Made by a program: the position numbers and the translations under genes. 64,000 bases of DNA, from positions 25,714,987-25,778,986 of the forward strand of contig CM026422.1 of NCBI GenBank assembly GCA_014871385.1, in the 5' to 3' direction. The notes beneath the pieces were generated by a model that worked only from the letters and a program-made list of their open reading frames with translations, was not told the origin of the DNA and did no database searches. This DNA comes from Ceratodon purpureus (Eukaryota; Streptophyta; Bryopsida; Pseudoditrichales; Ditrichaceae). Below are positions 11,501 to 21,700 of this stretch, piece after piece; the stretch's first letter is position 1, and each line of letters begins with the position of its first letter.

Positions 11501-12841
11501 TTTGTAGTGACCATCGGACCGGGCTTCTCCAAAGCCCGAGCAGGACAACTCCACAGCAAAGGACTCAAGCAAATTCGCCACGCCCGCACAGATGGCCGGT
11601 TCATGACGGCTCAAGAGGCGATCGCCTCATTCGGCCTCAAACCAGAGGAAGCCGGGGCGTGGCAGGCGGCCATCGCCTCCATTAATCAACAGTGGGGTAG
11701 CATCCTTAGCGCCCCTACCCCTGATGCCAAGACCGGGGAGTGGGTGGGGTGGTACCCGGCCCCGGAGAGTCTCCCGCTCATGGTCACTCAGGTGCAAATT
11801 GGTTCTTCCTTCCGCATTGGGGCCCCACCAGCAACATGGCCGGCAGGCTACGCCAAGGACCGCTTCTCGGTCCTCCCGGCTTCATGCTTGCTGCGTGGAA
11901 TTGACCCCGAGGTACCCCCCCCAGGAGCTGACGTTGTCGGAACCTTCCACAGAGTCAGAGTCACTTACCTGGCTCGGGGAGCCCAGCGTAAGCCCATGAA
12001 GCTCTTCCACGGAAGAGTGGACCAGCTCCCTTGGGATCCTAACAAGTTCGTGTGGCCCGGGGAAAGGGAGGAGGACCCCAGCTACCTTATGCAATTCACC
12101 GCAGCCAAAGGGCGTGAGCTACTTAAGGCCCATCACCAGATTCCAAACCCGGTCACTGGTAAGTGGGGGGGGGTCCTGCCTGCGGACTACAGACTCCAGT
12201 GGCGTACAGTCTGGCCCAAAGAACGGATTCGTAAAGAAGCTGGACTCCTGTGGCTAGTGTGGCATAGAGCCGTGGCAGTTAACCATTGGCGAGGGCGTAT
12301 TGATCGTAACATTGACATCCGATGTGCAGTCTGCCCCCGGAGATCGGAGGAGTCGGTCCTCCACCGCTTCTGGGAGTGCCTTGCTGCACAACGTGCATGG
12401 CAATTCGCTATCCACATTATGAACCTCCTGGTCGTCGGCAAGGACGCCATCGGCCCGTGGCAACCGCTCTCATGGAAGCAGGGAATTTTCTCCGAAAGGA
12501 TTCCCCGGAAGTTTGACCCCTTCAAAAGGATTTGGCTGGAGATCCGCACAGTTGTCCTTTGGACGCTGTGGGTGGAACGCAACGACGCCGTCTTCAACAA
12601 TCAGCAATGGCCCCCGAGCCAGCAACTTCAACAAATCTGGATGGGCATTATTGATTACGGTAGAGTTGAGTGGGACTGCATCCAGCGTCTTAATCAGCAG
12701 CAGAGTGAACAAGCCGCAGGGCGGATAGGAAAGTTCGAGGATAGGAGGTGTCGCTTTGGTTTGTTTGCCACCATGGAGCTTGGGCGCCCGCGGTGGGCTC
12801 CCACTGGGCCCATCGCTGGCTTCATTTTCCAGCCCCCGTGA
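8537..12841 (+). CDS. LINE ORF2 protein (endonuclease and reverse transcriptase)
   Basis: This 1434-aa polyprotein nicks the target DNA and copies the LINE RNA there. Residues 1-255 form an APE-like endonuclease with N9, E40, Y126, D156/N158 (GDWNF) and a C-terminal S-D248-H249. Residues about 478-790 are the reverse transcriptase: GKAPGPDG (479-486), LDFSKAYD (608-615), the RQGCPLAP block near 667-674, and the catalytic FADDT (714-718, D716/D717). Near residue 1262 a Cys/His cluster (C-x2-C ... H-x4-C) fits the zf-RVT domain. A C-terminal W-rich LW-x-W-x2-RN segment typical of plant LINEs follows. I see no RNase H. All catalytic residues are present and the frame is unbroken, so the enzyme may be active. 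Translation probably depends on ribosomes ending ORF1, because the start codon sits inside its stop overlap. Confidence 0.93.
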   Translation: MKITTFIQNVQGLNDPLKTAVVRNYYRPLFNSLEILCFQEHRLRGSKLEALKSGFWPQATFVGVEAAVGFGHSASDPGAGTGGVCMWVSPRIAHLITHTASSPCGRAQWVRLSGLPGGDVSIGNIYASTNSRERCQLWEALLQSLPRDCRWVLCGDWNFVERQADKSNMEGRIISPGENRIFSLLKDALLVTDEFQVRGRLKFSWDNGHRRGTRSLARLDRFYSFAHIGAGPSPVRDYVIRGDSQHSDHLPVMHTVQLHQARRKQSTYKMNSFYLSDSQVKDEVKRIWQSHDTLGFTGKLRRVVKFYRTYCIQKATERKAKETELRRQLELAQAGLQASPNDISLQEQVHSVGDQLGAVERFIVEGQKIRSRVKWKRAGDSCTKEFFQASKQHSGASHITELEAEDGSICSDQAGLEQLCSAYYAKLYQAAARTHLESEATETALACLHDKLSAEMKRSLSQPLDEVELGKALRSMASGKAPGPDGVITEFYKQYWDVIKGDFTAMVNNAIANQRLPPGVTRGLISLIHKGGCRRKLTNMRPITLLNVAYKVIAKALQIRLQPILMEVIDFDQSAFLPMRFILDNILLTHETMEWADHSNQPLIFLKLDFSKAYDMVDWSFMFKAMERIGLPRAFISMTRLLFTDANAAVNVNGAQSPMFQISRGVRQGCPLAPYLFLIVAEALNAMVKVDVGNGLVKGIQLPGGTRQQVLAQFADDTSFTLLGEEAPVRRLVSTLDCFCMASGLILNWVKSSGYWRSRPGEVRPPWTSQLNISWVDEEDVSKLLGTPFGMHLSTGSVDKFLKDRVTKKLQYWCTAKVNSTGRGVIVNSVLLSSIMYFASIWGGTKGGIKKATSAIRNYMWSGSTHRARTKVAWVQCCQHRNKGGINVINPEDAMVALMTKWILKACEPGASNLHHLLRHRLSRFQPYKGGRWAPSLEYFTLPSFQAHRGSKTWNQVGNSWRKLRPELLSVRPATPEAIGTEPFWWSPFVVTIGPGFSKARAGQLHSKGLKQIRHARTDGRFMTAQEAIASFGLKPEEAGAWQAAIASINQQWGSILSAPTPDAKTGEWVGWYPAPESLPLMVTQVQIGSSFRIGAPPATWPAGYAKDRFSVLPASCLLRGIDPEVPPPGADVVGTFHRVRVTYLARGAQRKPMKLFHGRVDQLPWDPNKFVWPGEREEDPSYLMQFTAAKGRELLKAHHQIPNPVTGKWGGVLPADYRLQWRTVWPKERIRKEAGLLWLVWHRAVAVNHWRGRIDRNIDIRCAVCPRRSEESVLHRFWECLAAQRAWQFAIHIMNLLVVGKDAIGPWQPLSWKQGIFSERIPRKFDPFKRIWLEIRTVVLWTLWVERNDAVFNNQQWPPSQQLQQIWMGIIDYGRVEWDCIQRLNQQQSEQAAGRIGKFEDRRCRFGLFATMELGRPRWAPTGPIAGFIFQPP

Positions 12842-13045
12842 ACCCCCCCGGCAGGGCCGGGGGCCCCGGGCCCTCCGGCGGGGCCGGGAGGGGCCCCGCC
12901 CCCTCCCCGCGCCCTGCGTTGGGCCGGACCTTCTCCCCAGTTCCCCTGTCCTAGTCTGTGTCGGTCTGTCCGGGGCCAGGCCACTTGTGGCTGGCCCGTC
13001 ATGTATTCTGGTTTCTTTTTGCAATGAATCTCTTTCATTTGTTTT

Positions 13046-13046
<1 letters not shown>
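12842..13046 (+). other. LINE 3' UTR, GC-rich and strongly self-complementary
   Basis: The 205-base 3' UTR starts with about 90 bases made almost only of G and C, with nested palindromes such as GGGGCCCCGGGCCC around 12859-12874. It then becomes T-rich before the A tail. Such a sequence should fold into a stable stem in the RNA, and in some LINEs a 3' stem is what the reverse transcriptase recognises. That role is inferred here. Confidence 0.6.
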
Positions 13047-13087
<41 letters not shown>

Positions 13088-13092
<5 letters not shown>

Positions 13093-13102
13093 TGTACAAT
13101 GT
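13088..13102. repeat. LINE target-site duplication, right copy
   Basis: This is the second exact copy of AAGCTTGTACAATGT, directly following the A tail of the LINE. Removing the LINE and one copy restores a continuous AT-rich intergenic sequence. Confidence 0.93.
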
Positions 13103-14380
13103 ATCATGAGAAATACCATTAAAATAATAATTTCCTCTGATCTGCTGTGACTCCACAAGTTGCCAAAGGAAAGGAGCGGCATGTAGCCAATACATGATAA
13201 TAGAAAGTTTCCTACTGTTTACTCCCCTCCCTGTTTATATGATACAAAAAAACAAACAATTAAAAACAGCCAAAATGAGCTATCGATGACAAGTGGAATT
13301 AAGTGCGGTATAATTCAGAAATTGAAATTATTGCAAGCCCAATGAGTCCAATACTAGCAATCTGTCACAGTTCATGAATTATAACCTAAATACAAAATAA
13401 CCTCATGTTCTCCATCATAATGAGTGTTCCCATTTCCAAATACAGTTTCTACTCAGACTTGAGCCCTTATTTTTAGCCCCGGACTCTGTCTCAAAAACCA
13501 TCCTTTCATGCCATCCCTTTGCTAAATTCTTTTTCACATAAATGCAAAGCCACTTAACTGGCCTTATCAAACAATTGCACCCGAAATTGCTTAAAAGATC
13601 TCTCTGTGTTAGGTGTGTACAGCACCATTACTGGACTCTTCCGAAGAGCTAATACAGTGTGGCTTATTTTTTTAATAGAAAAAACACCCCAATTAGCACT
13701 TGTCATATTTCATCATATTCTGTCATATTTATATTACTAGATGCTCATTTTCAGCTTTTTCTGCTGCGGAATTCTGCATTGATCTGTAACTGTCTCAGGA
13801 ACTACAGTAGAGTGAGTTGTGATGACTCATACATATCAAACCAACCATTGTTTGTATGCGTTACATTCGAGGCAGCTGTGTAAATTCACACAACACTCAC
13901 AGGGCCCAGACTCAAGCAACAGTAAAATGATCTCCCAATTTGATACAGTAAAGAAAGGCTGGGAAAGTAGTCAAGTCTCATCTACTCCACCGTACCTTTA
14001 TGATTACCAATACAGAATACTCCACATTCTCCACCAAAACACACGTCCTCAATCTCTCCAAATACTACTAAAATACTCAACCATTTGGATATGCCAATAA
14101 TATATAACACTTAAAGTAAAAAACTCAAAGTTATCCCACAGAAACTGAGTCATTTCTAAAAACCTAAAGCACACACTTTTCTGCTATCAAAAATATAGAA
14201 TGCACTCAGTCCTGATCAAAAGAGCCAGCTTCAAGCGAAACATTAACGTTACAGAAACCAAACATATTCACCTCCAATAACTTACCGGCAACTAAATGCA
14301 CATCAATCTCATAAACCAGTACTAAAACTAAAAAACATAAAAAAGAAAACCTCAGGTCATTAAAAAAATGAAATATTATT
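13103..14380. other. AT-rich intergenic DNA, nothing recognised
   Basis: This DNA lies between the LINE and the F-box gene's upstream region. There are short open frames only, with no splice structure, domain or clear repeat. Confidence 0.5.
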
Positions 14381-16065
14381 TCATGGAGTCAAGGCTGGGG
14401 TGATCCCGGGAAATAAAGAAACAAGACAGAAACATACCCAGTTTGGCATCCCCACCGAAAAACGCATAAAAAATGAGCTCAAGCTATTCCCAACCAGGCA
14501 GCCAGACAGCGCAGGGTTGAAAGAGGGAGAGAATCGAGCTCCTTGTCCCCCGCGCGCGTCCGACCTGGCGCGCCCCCACTGGCCAACACCCTCCGAAATG
14601 CTGAGATGGCACGCCCCTCCCGGCACTCCGAGTATAGAGCTCGGAGCCCAGCCCACCCGGCAAGGCAAGGCAAGGCAAGCAGCAAGGCAGGCAGCGCCAA
14701 TTGAGGATGGTGATGAAGGCTCTCCACCGTGCGAGAGATCTGGAAAGTCGCCCCCGCCTCGCCTTGTTTGCTGCGAGGCGAGAGCCTTGCATGCAGGAAC
14801 AGGAACGGAACCACCCTCTCTCTCCATCTCCACATCTCCATCTCCATCTCCATCTCTCTAGCTCTGAATCATAGCCTTTGGTATGTATGTGTAACTCCAC
14901 ACTTCGGATTTTTCTAACTTAAACTTAAGTTAGCCCTCTTCTCACACCACCTCCATCTCTCTCACTTTTATCTCACCTCCGAGTTGGAGTTCAGTTGTTC
15001 ACCTCATGCATGAGCTTCTGCCCCAATTGCTACCCCGGGTCCAAAGTTTTGAGTTTTGGGACGTCATGGCGATGAATCATTCATTGCTGTGAGTCTAGTT
15101 TTTAGTTTTTGAGATGGGGTGGGGGGTGAGGTGATGGTTTGTGATGTCAAGGTTCATGGTTTTGAGGTTACTGGAGGATGCTATATTGCGACTAGGTTGC
15201 TAGGATTGTTGTGGAGAGTGTTTGGGAGTGTTTGGGAGGGATGGGAGTGATGATGAGGTTGGGGGAGTGATGGGAGGAGTTTGGGGGGATGGTGGAGGGA
15301 TTGGACGTGAGGTGATTTGGTGGATGGGCGAGGATTATGTCGGGGGAGAATTTGGGGGAATCCGGGGGTTTGGAGGAACTGTGGTTTTTTTGGATCCGTT
15401 TTTGGTTGAGTTTTGTTGCGGTAGTCTATGAGTTTGGTTTAAATGTTGGTTTTTGAGGATCTGTGGTGTGGGGATTGTAGGCGGTGGAGTGAGTGAGTGG
15501 GTTTGGATTGGTTGACTGTTTGTGTGGAGAGTTTATTTGTTGGACGCAACCTAGTAGTTGTGGTTTTGATGCAATTAGGCGTTGTGGAATCCGTTTTCTT
15601 TTTGTTTTTGTTTCGTGGGGCGGTTCATCTTCGTGTCGTTCGAAGTGTGCGTGTGCACCGTATTTCTGCTTCTAGTTATGTGTTGCTAACAATTAGAGTG
15701 ATCAGAGGGGCGGATGGATGTTGATGGCTTTTAGTGAGTGTTTTGGGATTGGATTGAGGTTTCTAGAGGTTGGATTGAGTTTGTGTTCTTCTGTTGGAGA
15801 GTGACAAATGCGGAGGTTGAAGTTGGCCCGTTCGTTTCTGCTCCCTCTCGTCGGGGGATGTTGCTTAATTCATGTAGTTCAGTGGACGTTAGTATTGATC
15901 AATCCTTCACGTCAGTGCTGTGAATCATCAGGTGCTTGGAGCACAGTTCCTAAGCACATTGGATGGGCCACAGGTCAGAGAGAAGAAGGATTGGATCAAC
16001 CAATTGAATCCTTGCGAAGGCGCCTCAGGAGTTTTCGTGAAAGCTCTTGAGCCGAACCCGAAGAA
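14381..16065 (+). promoter_or_regulatory. Promoter region and 5' leader of the F-box gene
   Basis: From about 14500 to 14870 the DNA turns GC-rich and ends in a pyrimidine tract with CTCCAT repeats (about 14811-14860), which is common near plant transcription starts. A T/G-rich stretch then runs from a good donor (GTGAGT at 15089) to an acceptor (ATCATCAG ending at 15931), which looks like an 843-bp intron in the 5' UTR. If spliced so, the leader carries a short upstream frame starting at the ATG near 15066. The intron is inferred from composition and splice sites only. Open frames here show no recognisable protein. Confidence 0.4.
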
Positions 16066-17336
16066 ATGCCAATCGTGGCCCAATCTGGTGCCAACCAGGA
16101 TCATCACCCGCACGACGACGACGACGACGAAGGCGAATCCTCCAACAATGCCAACGGAATTCTTGACCTCGACCCCACGCTCTGGAAAAACATCCCCCAT
16201 GAGCTCCTCGAGAAGGTCCACCTGTGCTTGCCTCTAGTCTCCCTCGCCCGCTTCCGCTCCGTCTGCCGAGCTTGGAACCACATCGTCTTCGATGAAGGGT
16301 TTATCCGCAGCAGACACAACTTCACCCAAAAGCCATGGATTGTCATCACCTCTACCGCCAACTCCATCTCCATTTACGACACAGGCAAGTACATCAAACC
16401 CCACTCCTGCACAATCTATCTCCCTCCACACACCAACCTGATGGTTTCCTAACCCTTTCTTCTCATTTTCCTCAATCAGGTTTTGAGACATGGCTCCGGT
16501 TGCCAATCCCCTTCAACGCCACCAACTTGCACGTGGTTGCAGCAGCAGGCGGTCTACTATGCTTCTCCAACGCATGGTTCCAGTGGCCAGGGATGGCGGT
16601 GCTAAACCCCGTGACGAATTCCTGGCGTCGTCTCCCGCCCATGAGCACCTGGATGATCACCACCGTGGGGATGGTCTACAACGACACAACCAACTCGTAC
16701 AAGATTCTCGTCTGTGGCCGGCTCGAGGACCATTCCATGATCACGGAGGTCTATGACTCTGCAACCGGCAGATGGGCACCCGGGGGGATCCCGTCTGCAG
16801 CCAAAAAATACGGCGGGGACACGCTAGTGTGGCGTGACGGGATCTTCTACTGCCTCACATTCCCCTTCTCCACCCTCTCCCTCATCGCCTATGACCTCAA
16901 CCCAGGCACTTGGCATGAGGTTCCGGTCACCATGCCATCGCCCATCATGTCACCGTCCGTGGTGGTCTGCAACAGCAGCCTGCTGTTGGTGGGTGGGGTG
17001 GAAGAGCAGGACGGCGAGTTTAGCATCCAGATATGGGAGCTGGAGTTCCAGACCTTGGTGTGGGAGGAGGTGGAGACGATGCCGGCTTTGTTGTGCAGAG
17101 AGTTTGAGAGCAGAATGGTGCCGAGCAAGCCCTTCTCCTGCTTCGGCACCGGGGAGTTTCTGTTCCTCACCATTCCGAGCAACACTGCCTACTTGCCTGC
17201 TCTTGTGTATGATCTGAAGCTCAAGACGTGGAGCTGGTGGCCAAGCCAGGGATTCCCTCCGCAGCTGCCTGAGATCAACATCGGTCGCTCTTCCGGCTTC
17301 AGCTTCGAGCCTCGTCTCCATGCACTCGTTTGAGAG
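16066..17336 (+). CDS. F-box/kelch-type protein
   Basis: This is the substrate-receptor type of an SCF ubiquitin ligase. Exons 16066-16384 and 16480-17336 join to a 390-aa protein. The 95-bp intron has a GC donor (CAG|GCAAGT) and a normal AG acceptor. Reading through instead would stop soon after, and splicing links SISIYDTG to FETWLRLPIPF, the usual join between the F-box and kelch parts. An Asp-rich tract lies at residues 17-22 and the F-box at about 40-80 (IPHELLEKV, then RFRSVCRAWNHIV), which should bind SKP1. The rest carries kelch-type motifs: GGLLCFSN, VLNPVTNSWRRLPPM, VYDSATGRWAP and YDLKLKTWSWWP. The layout resembles plant F-box/kelch proteins such as At5g15710. The substrate cannot be told. 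The start is the first ATG in frame with the F-box, in a purine-rich context. Confidence 0.85.
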
Positions 17337-18744
17337 CATTCATGATCTAGCACTGTTCAAGGATCGGTTACTGTTGGATTGGTGCTGCAGCCAACAGACA
17401 TGAGCTTGATGGCACCAAGTCTGAGGAGTTAGACTTGGGAGTTAAACCCGAAGTACAAGTGAATTTTTTTTAGAGAGCTTTTATTTAAAACTATGCCTCT
17501 GTCTGGCATCTAGAGACAGGCTGGTTGATGTGTCTGCCAATGAAGCTGATCGAAGCCTCTTCCTGCCAAATGTATTTAGGTTTATGTCCCAAGTTTACAC
17601 TTGATTTACTGATACTCGATTTACTTACACCTACGTTCGAAAGATTATTCTATCAAATGATAGCAGTTGCTAAACTTCGAGCCGTTGTTACGTTGTTAAT
17701 TCAAGTACACCCATTGGTTGAAATCAGTGTATTTCTACCATGTATAGTGTTATAAGTTTAGTAAGCAGACAAATGGTATGCTTTATTTCTCCGGGCTCTG
17801 AAGTGTTGTCGAGACCTTTGTTTTCAGCTTTCATGCTGCTTCAGTTCATGTTTCGAGTGATGAGTTTTAACAGGGCATCGAGATTTTTGAAGCGACTATC
17901 AGGTAGAAGTGAGCTTCAGTTATGTGAGTATGTTTTGAATATGAATGGGAATGTTGAGTACTTAAAAAATTGAATAACACAAATGGTCGTTCTGTATTAA
18001 ATATTGCACATTATACTTGGGATTTGTGTAGTGGTGTATTTCACAGAATACTTGGGAACTGTTCTTGACTTTGACGCACTGTACATATTGCAACCTTTGC
18101 GCAGGACTGTAAAATCCAAAAGTGTTGTCTGCACGAGTGTTATCCAGTTACTGTGCAATAGCAGTATATTTCGATGTGTGTGAGGAATTTTTGGGTCTAA
18201 ATTCTGCTGTCAGAAAAGTCCATCCACTAACGCCAGAAATTCTTGACAGAGATTTCGCTGTATTATATCCACATAATTCGCACCAATTTCGCACTCCTTG
18301 GTGTATGTGCATCAGTGTCGAGGTTGAGGGCCTTGAGGCCAGTTTCTACATAGACCGAGGAGATTGAGTTCAACTGTAAATGACCGGTGAATGTTTTTAG
18401 CTTGTAGGGAGGACACTGTACAGATAGACTGCATTTAGGAGGAAAAGAACCAGATGCTTTACACGATAGCAGCTGGTGTTTTATGTCCTCATCATGTTGG
18501 CACAATGACACTGCATTTCACAATCTATACATGTATTGATATTAATCGAATACCATGATTTTAATTTTAAAAAATGATCATCTTCACCAACTTCCTGTTG
18601 ATTTGAAGATCTGCGGCAAATGGCAGGGTGCCATAAATTACAAATTACATAGATACTGCGAACACTTTGCCTCACCTAACTCTCGTATATATTACGCATG
18701 CTCACAATGAATTCCGTGTTGAAATAATAATCCACCTACTCTTG
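17337..18744. other. Convergent 3' region between the F-box gene and MSH3
   Basis: The F-box gene (+) and MSH3 (-) end towards each other here. The stretch should hold both 3' UTRs. It has only short open frames and no recognised domain, repeat or RNA gene. Confidence 0.5.
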
Positions 18745-21700
18745 TCATGAAGTCTCCTCCAGTCTCAAAAGTGTCTTTGCTTGCTCCTGCGCTTCTTTCA
18801 AACACGAAAGAGCCAACACCTCATCTTCGTGGCTGCTTGCCCATTCAACCATAGATAAGACTTTCTTCACATCGTCCAGTGATACCTCAGGAAGTCTCCT
18901 GTCCGAGACTGCTTCCAACTCCATTTCTACATCCTCTAAATTTTCTTCTAGTTCCTCCTCTTTCACTAATTGAGTCCTAACTTTTGAACAAGATGCTTTT
19001 GCTGCAGCCCTTGCACTGACCTCATCCTCCAGCTTTGCAGCCATTGCTGCGGCTTGAAGGACGCAAATCTCAGGCACCTGAAAAAATGGCAATTAAAAGA
19101 TGAGCTGCTGAGGTAATTGAAACAGGCTATTGTTTCAAAAGAGTATATCTAGGAAAAATAATCATTTCAAGTGTAAGCTACTAGTCGGGTCACTGATACT
19201 GTCAAGAACTGCTTATTCAGCGATTTTAGGTGTAGTTGAACAAAAACTCTACAGTAGAAACCCAAGCAAGTCATGACCAGGATTTTTCGTGATTGATCTG
19301 GAAGAAAATTAGTTAACATGTTCTGAACCATTTTTATCTATCGATTCAACATAAATTTATCAAATCGAAACGACTTTCCTGCCAAATCTCTGCTTCGTGT
19401 TCTTATGAATTTCTGACCCTCTCCATAGTTGGAGAAGTAAAGGGTACAAACCTGTGCAAGACGAGCAACATGTAGCCCAAAACTTCTGCTCGCAATCCCT
19501 GGCACAAGTTTGTATAAGAACGTAATTCTTTGAGTTGCCTCCTCTTCATATTGTGAAATAGGTCCCTCTGATTGCTTATTTACTTGGCCTTCTGCCAAAT
19601 ATGAGACAAAGTACGGACCGACCTTGCCTGGAAACTCATCTTTAAGATCTGCTAACCTCGGGTAATGCGTCACAAATAAAGTCAGACACCTGGCGTTTCA
19701 CAGGGCACAAAGAGTTGAATTAGATCATACTTCTTGAAAGCCAGGCAGATCAATTCAACGACAAATTGCCAAGACTACGGGAATAAAAATGAATTTGAAT
19801 GAAAAGCAATATTTACATGATGTGCCTGAGAGAAGTGTGCACTTTCTGTTTTTTCCATGAGAGAAGTGTGCATTTTCTGTTTTTTTCCACGAGACAATAG
19901 CTGCAAGCTGGCGAACATAAAAAGTCTGGGTCGCTAAGGTTCATCTTAAAACGAGGGTAAACGAAAAAGAGTGTATCCACCTCGTTTCCTTCAGAAGATA
20001 ATGAAGAGTGGCATATGCAATTGCGACACCATCATGTGTGCTGGTGCCACGGCCAAGCTCATCAACGATAACAAGTGATCTTGAAGTTGCCCGCCTCAAA
20101 ATTGCTGATGTTTCACTGAGCTCCTCAAAGAAAGTGCTAGACCCCTTTTGAATGCTATCGGATGCCCCCATTCTCGTAAAGACCGCATCACATACATGCA
20201 ATTTAGCCGAAGCAGCTGGGACATATGAACCCACCTGGCATGTGCACGAGTATGTAAGTGTTTGACTAGATGCAAATTGGAACTCAGAAACTGCAGAATA
20301 GAAGTCAACATCAACCAAAATGATACAACAGATTATTTACGACTCTTTTGTACATATTCTTAATGAAATTCTATAACCTTGGAGGCTTGTTGAACCCTGG
20401 ATACGGTAAGCATGATTCACAAAGCAACAGAAGCACGAATTTGTTTTAGTCGTGTAGTCAGAGTCGAAATTGAAGTCAGTGATCTTACCTGCGCCATAAT
20501 AACAATCAGAGCAACTTGCCGGATATAGCAACTTTTTCCACCCATGTTTGGCCCAGTGATGATTTGACACCGCTCCTTATCTGTTTGTAAAATGGTGTCG
20601 TTTGGCACAAATTCCTCTTGCAATGTTGCATCCAAAACCTGGTAAAAATTCCCCCAAAGGAAGAAAAACATGAGGTTCATACAACAACATTCGATGACAA
20701 TTCAGCTGCTTGTGAATCACAAGGACTGATCCAATATCGTAAACTGTAGCCTGCGGTTATTAACAAAACATCCAGAATATATGTAGGTACAGAAGTGATT
20801 ACAGGATGTCGGCCAGCCGTGATGATCAGCTGAGAAGGGTCGGACTTATCCGCAAACTCGGGACGCACATAGCCCTGCACAAATGAAGTATAATTAACTC
20901 AGCATCAAACATTCACTGAAGGGAAGACAAACACACTCTCGATACATACAATTATAAAAAACCCAACCTTTGAGAGTGCATCCTGCAACGACAATATGTT
21001 CTCAGCTTCCATCCATCGACACGCTCTACTAAACCGAAAGACGTGTGCAATATACTGCTAGGCAACTAGATAAATTACCTGGCTTCGAGACACAATTGCA
21101 AGTGAGTGGAGACAGTCAAGAGCAGCAAGAGCTTGAACAGCTGCCCGGAAATCCACATAATGTGAAGCGAAATCTGCTAAAAAAGCATCCCATGCTTTCC
21201 CACATGCGACATTGAGCTGCTCTTTTGCAAGAGTTAGAGCATCTAATGCCTCCAATACCTCCGGAGAGTGATACCTATGCATTGCTTTCGTACTGTTCAC
21301 CTTGATCCAGTTTGTTGGCACTCGCTGTGCAACAGGAGCCTGTTGAGTCACACACCATTGTTATTCCCTTACGGACAACTTAGCAAATGAAGGAATCTGA
21401 CCAAGTGCAAACATTAATAATGAACGCCAATTTCATAACTCATATCTGGACAGTCCTGAGATGCACGTTACAAAATTCTTGAGACATGAAAACAGAAACC
21501 CAATGCTGCAAAACAGACGCTCAAACAACCAGAGGTGTAAAGTAAGGACCCATTTCGCTGTTACCTCAATTAAATGGGTTGTACCAGACACACTCGTGTA
21601 TCCCAATCTTGGTAACTTGGTAACCTTTCGAATGGCAGGAAGAAGATCTTCAAGTTGTTGCTCTACAGATTCAATAGCAAGTCGACATTTTGTAACCTAA

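Larger units (their letters stand above)
6086..13089 (+). mobile_element. Full-length L1-type LINE retrotransposon
   Basis: The element is about 7.0 kb and visibly more GC-rich than its AT-rich surroundings. In order it has a 5' UTR (6086-6374), ORF1 (6375-8540), ORF2 (8537-12841), a GC-rich 3' UTR (12842-13046) and an uninterrupted run of 43 A (13047-13089). It is bounded by a perfect 15-bp target-site duplication (6071-6085 and 13088-13102). Both frames are open from start to stop with catalytic motifs in place. No frameshift, truncation or internal stop was seen. Perfect duplications, a long pure A tail and intact ORFs together indicate recent insertion and possible autonomy. The protein layout (CCHC ORF1; endonuclease, reverse transcriptase and zf-RVT in ORF2) is that of plant L1-clade LINEs. 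No RNase H domain was recognised. Confidence 0.95.

Noticed and set aside
12470-13195. 241-codon minus-strand open frame across the LINE end
   Set aside because: It is antisense to ORF2 and reads through the complement of the poly(A) tail as a run of Phe codons.
14400-14861. 150-codon frames on both strands upstream of the F-box gene
   Set aside because: Low-complexity, GC-rich promoter DNA; translations match nothing and overlap each other on opposite strands.
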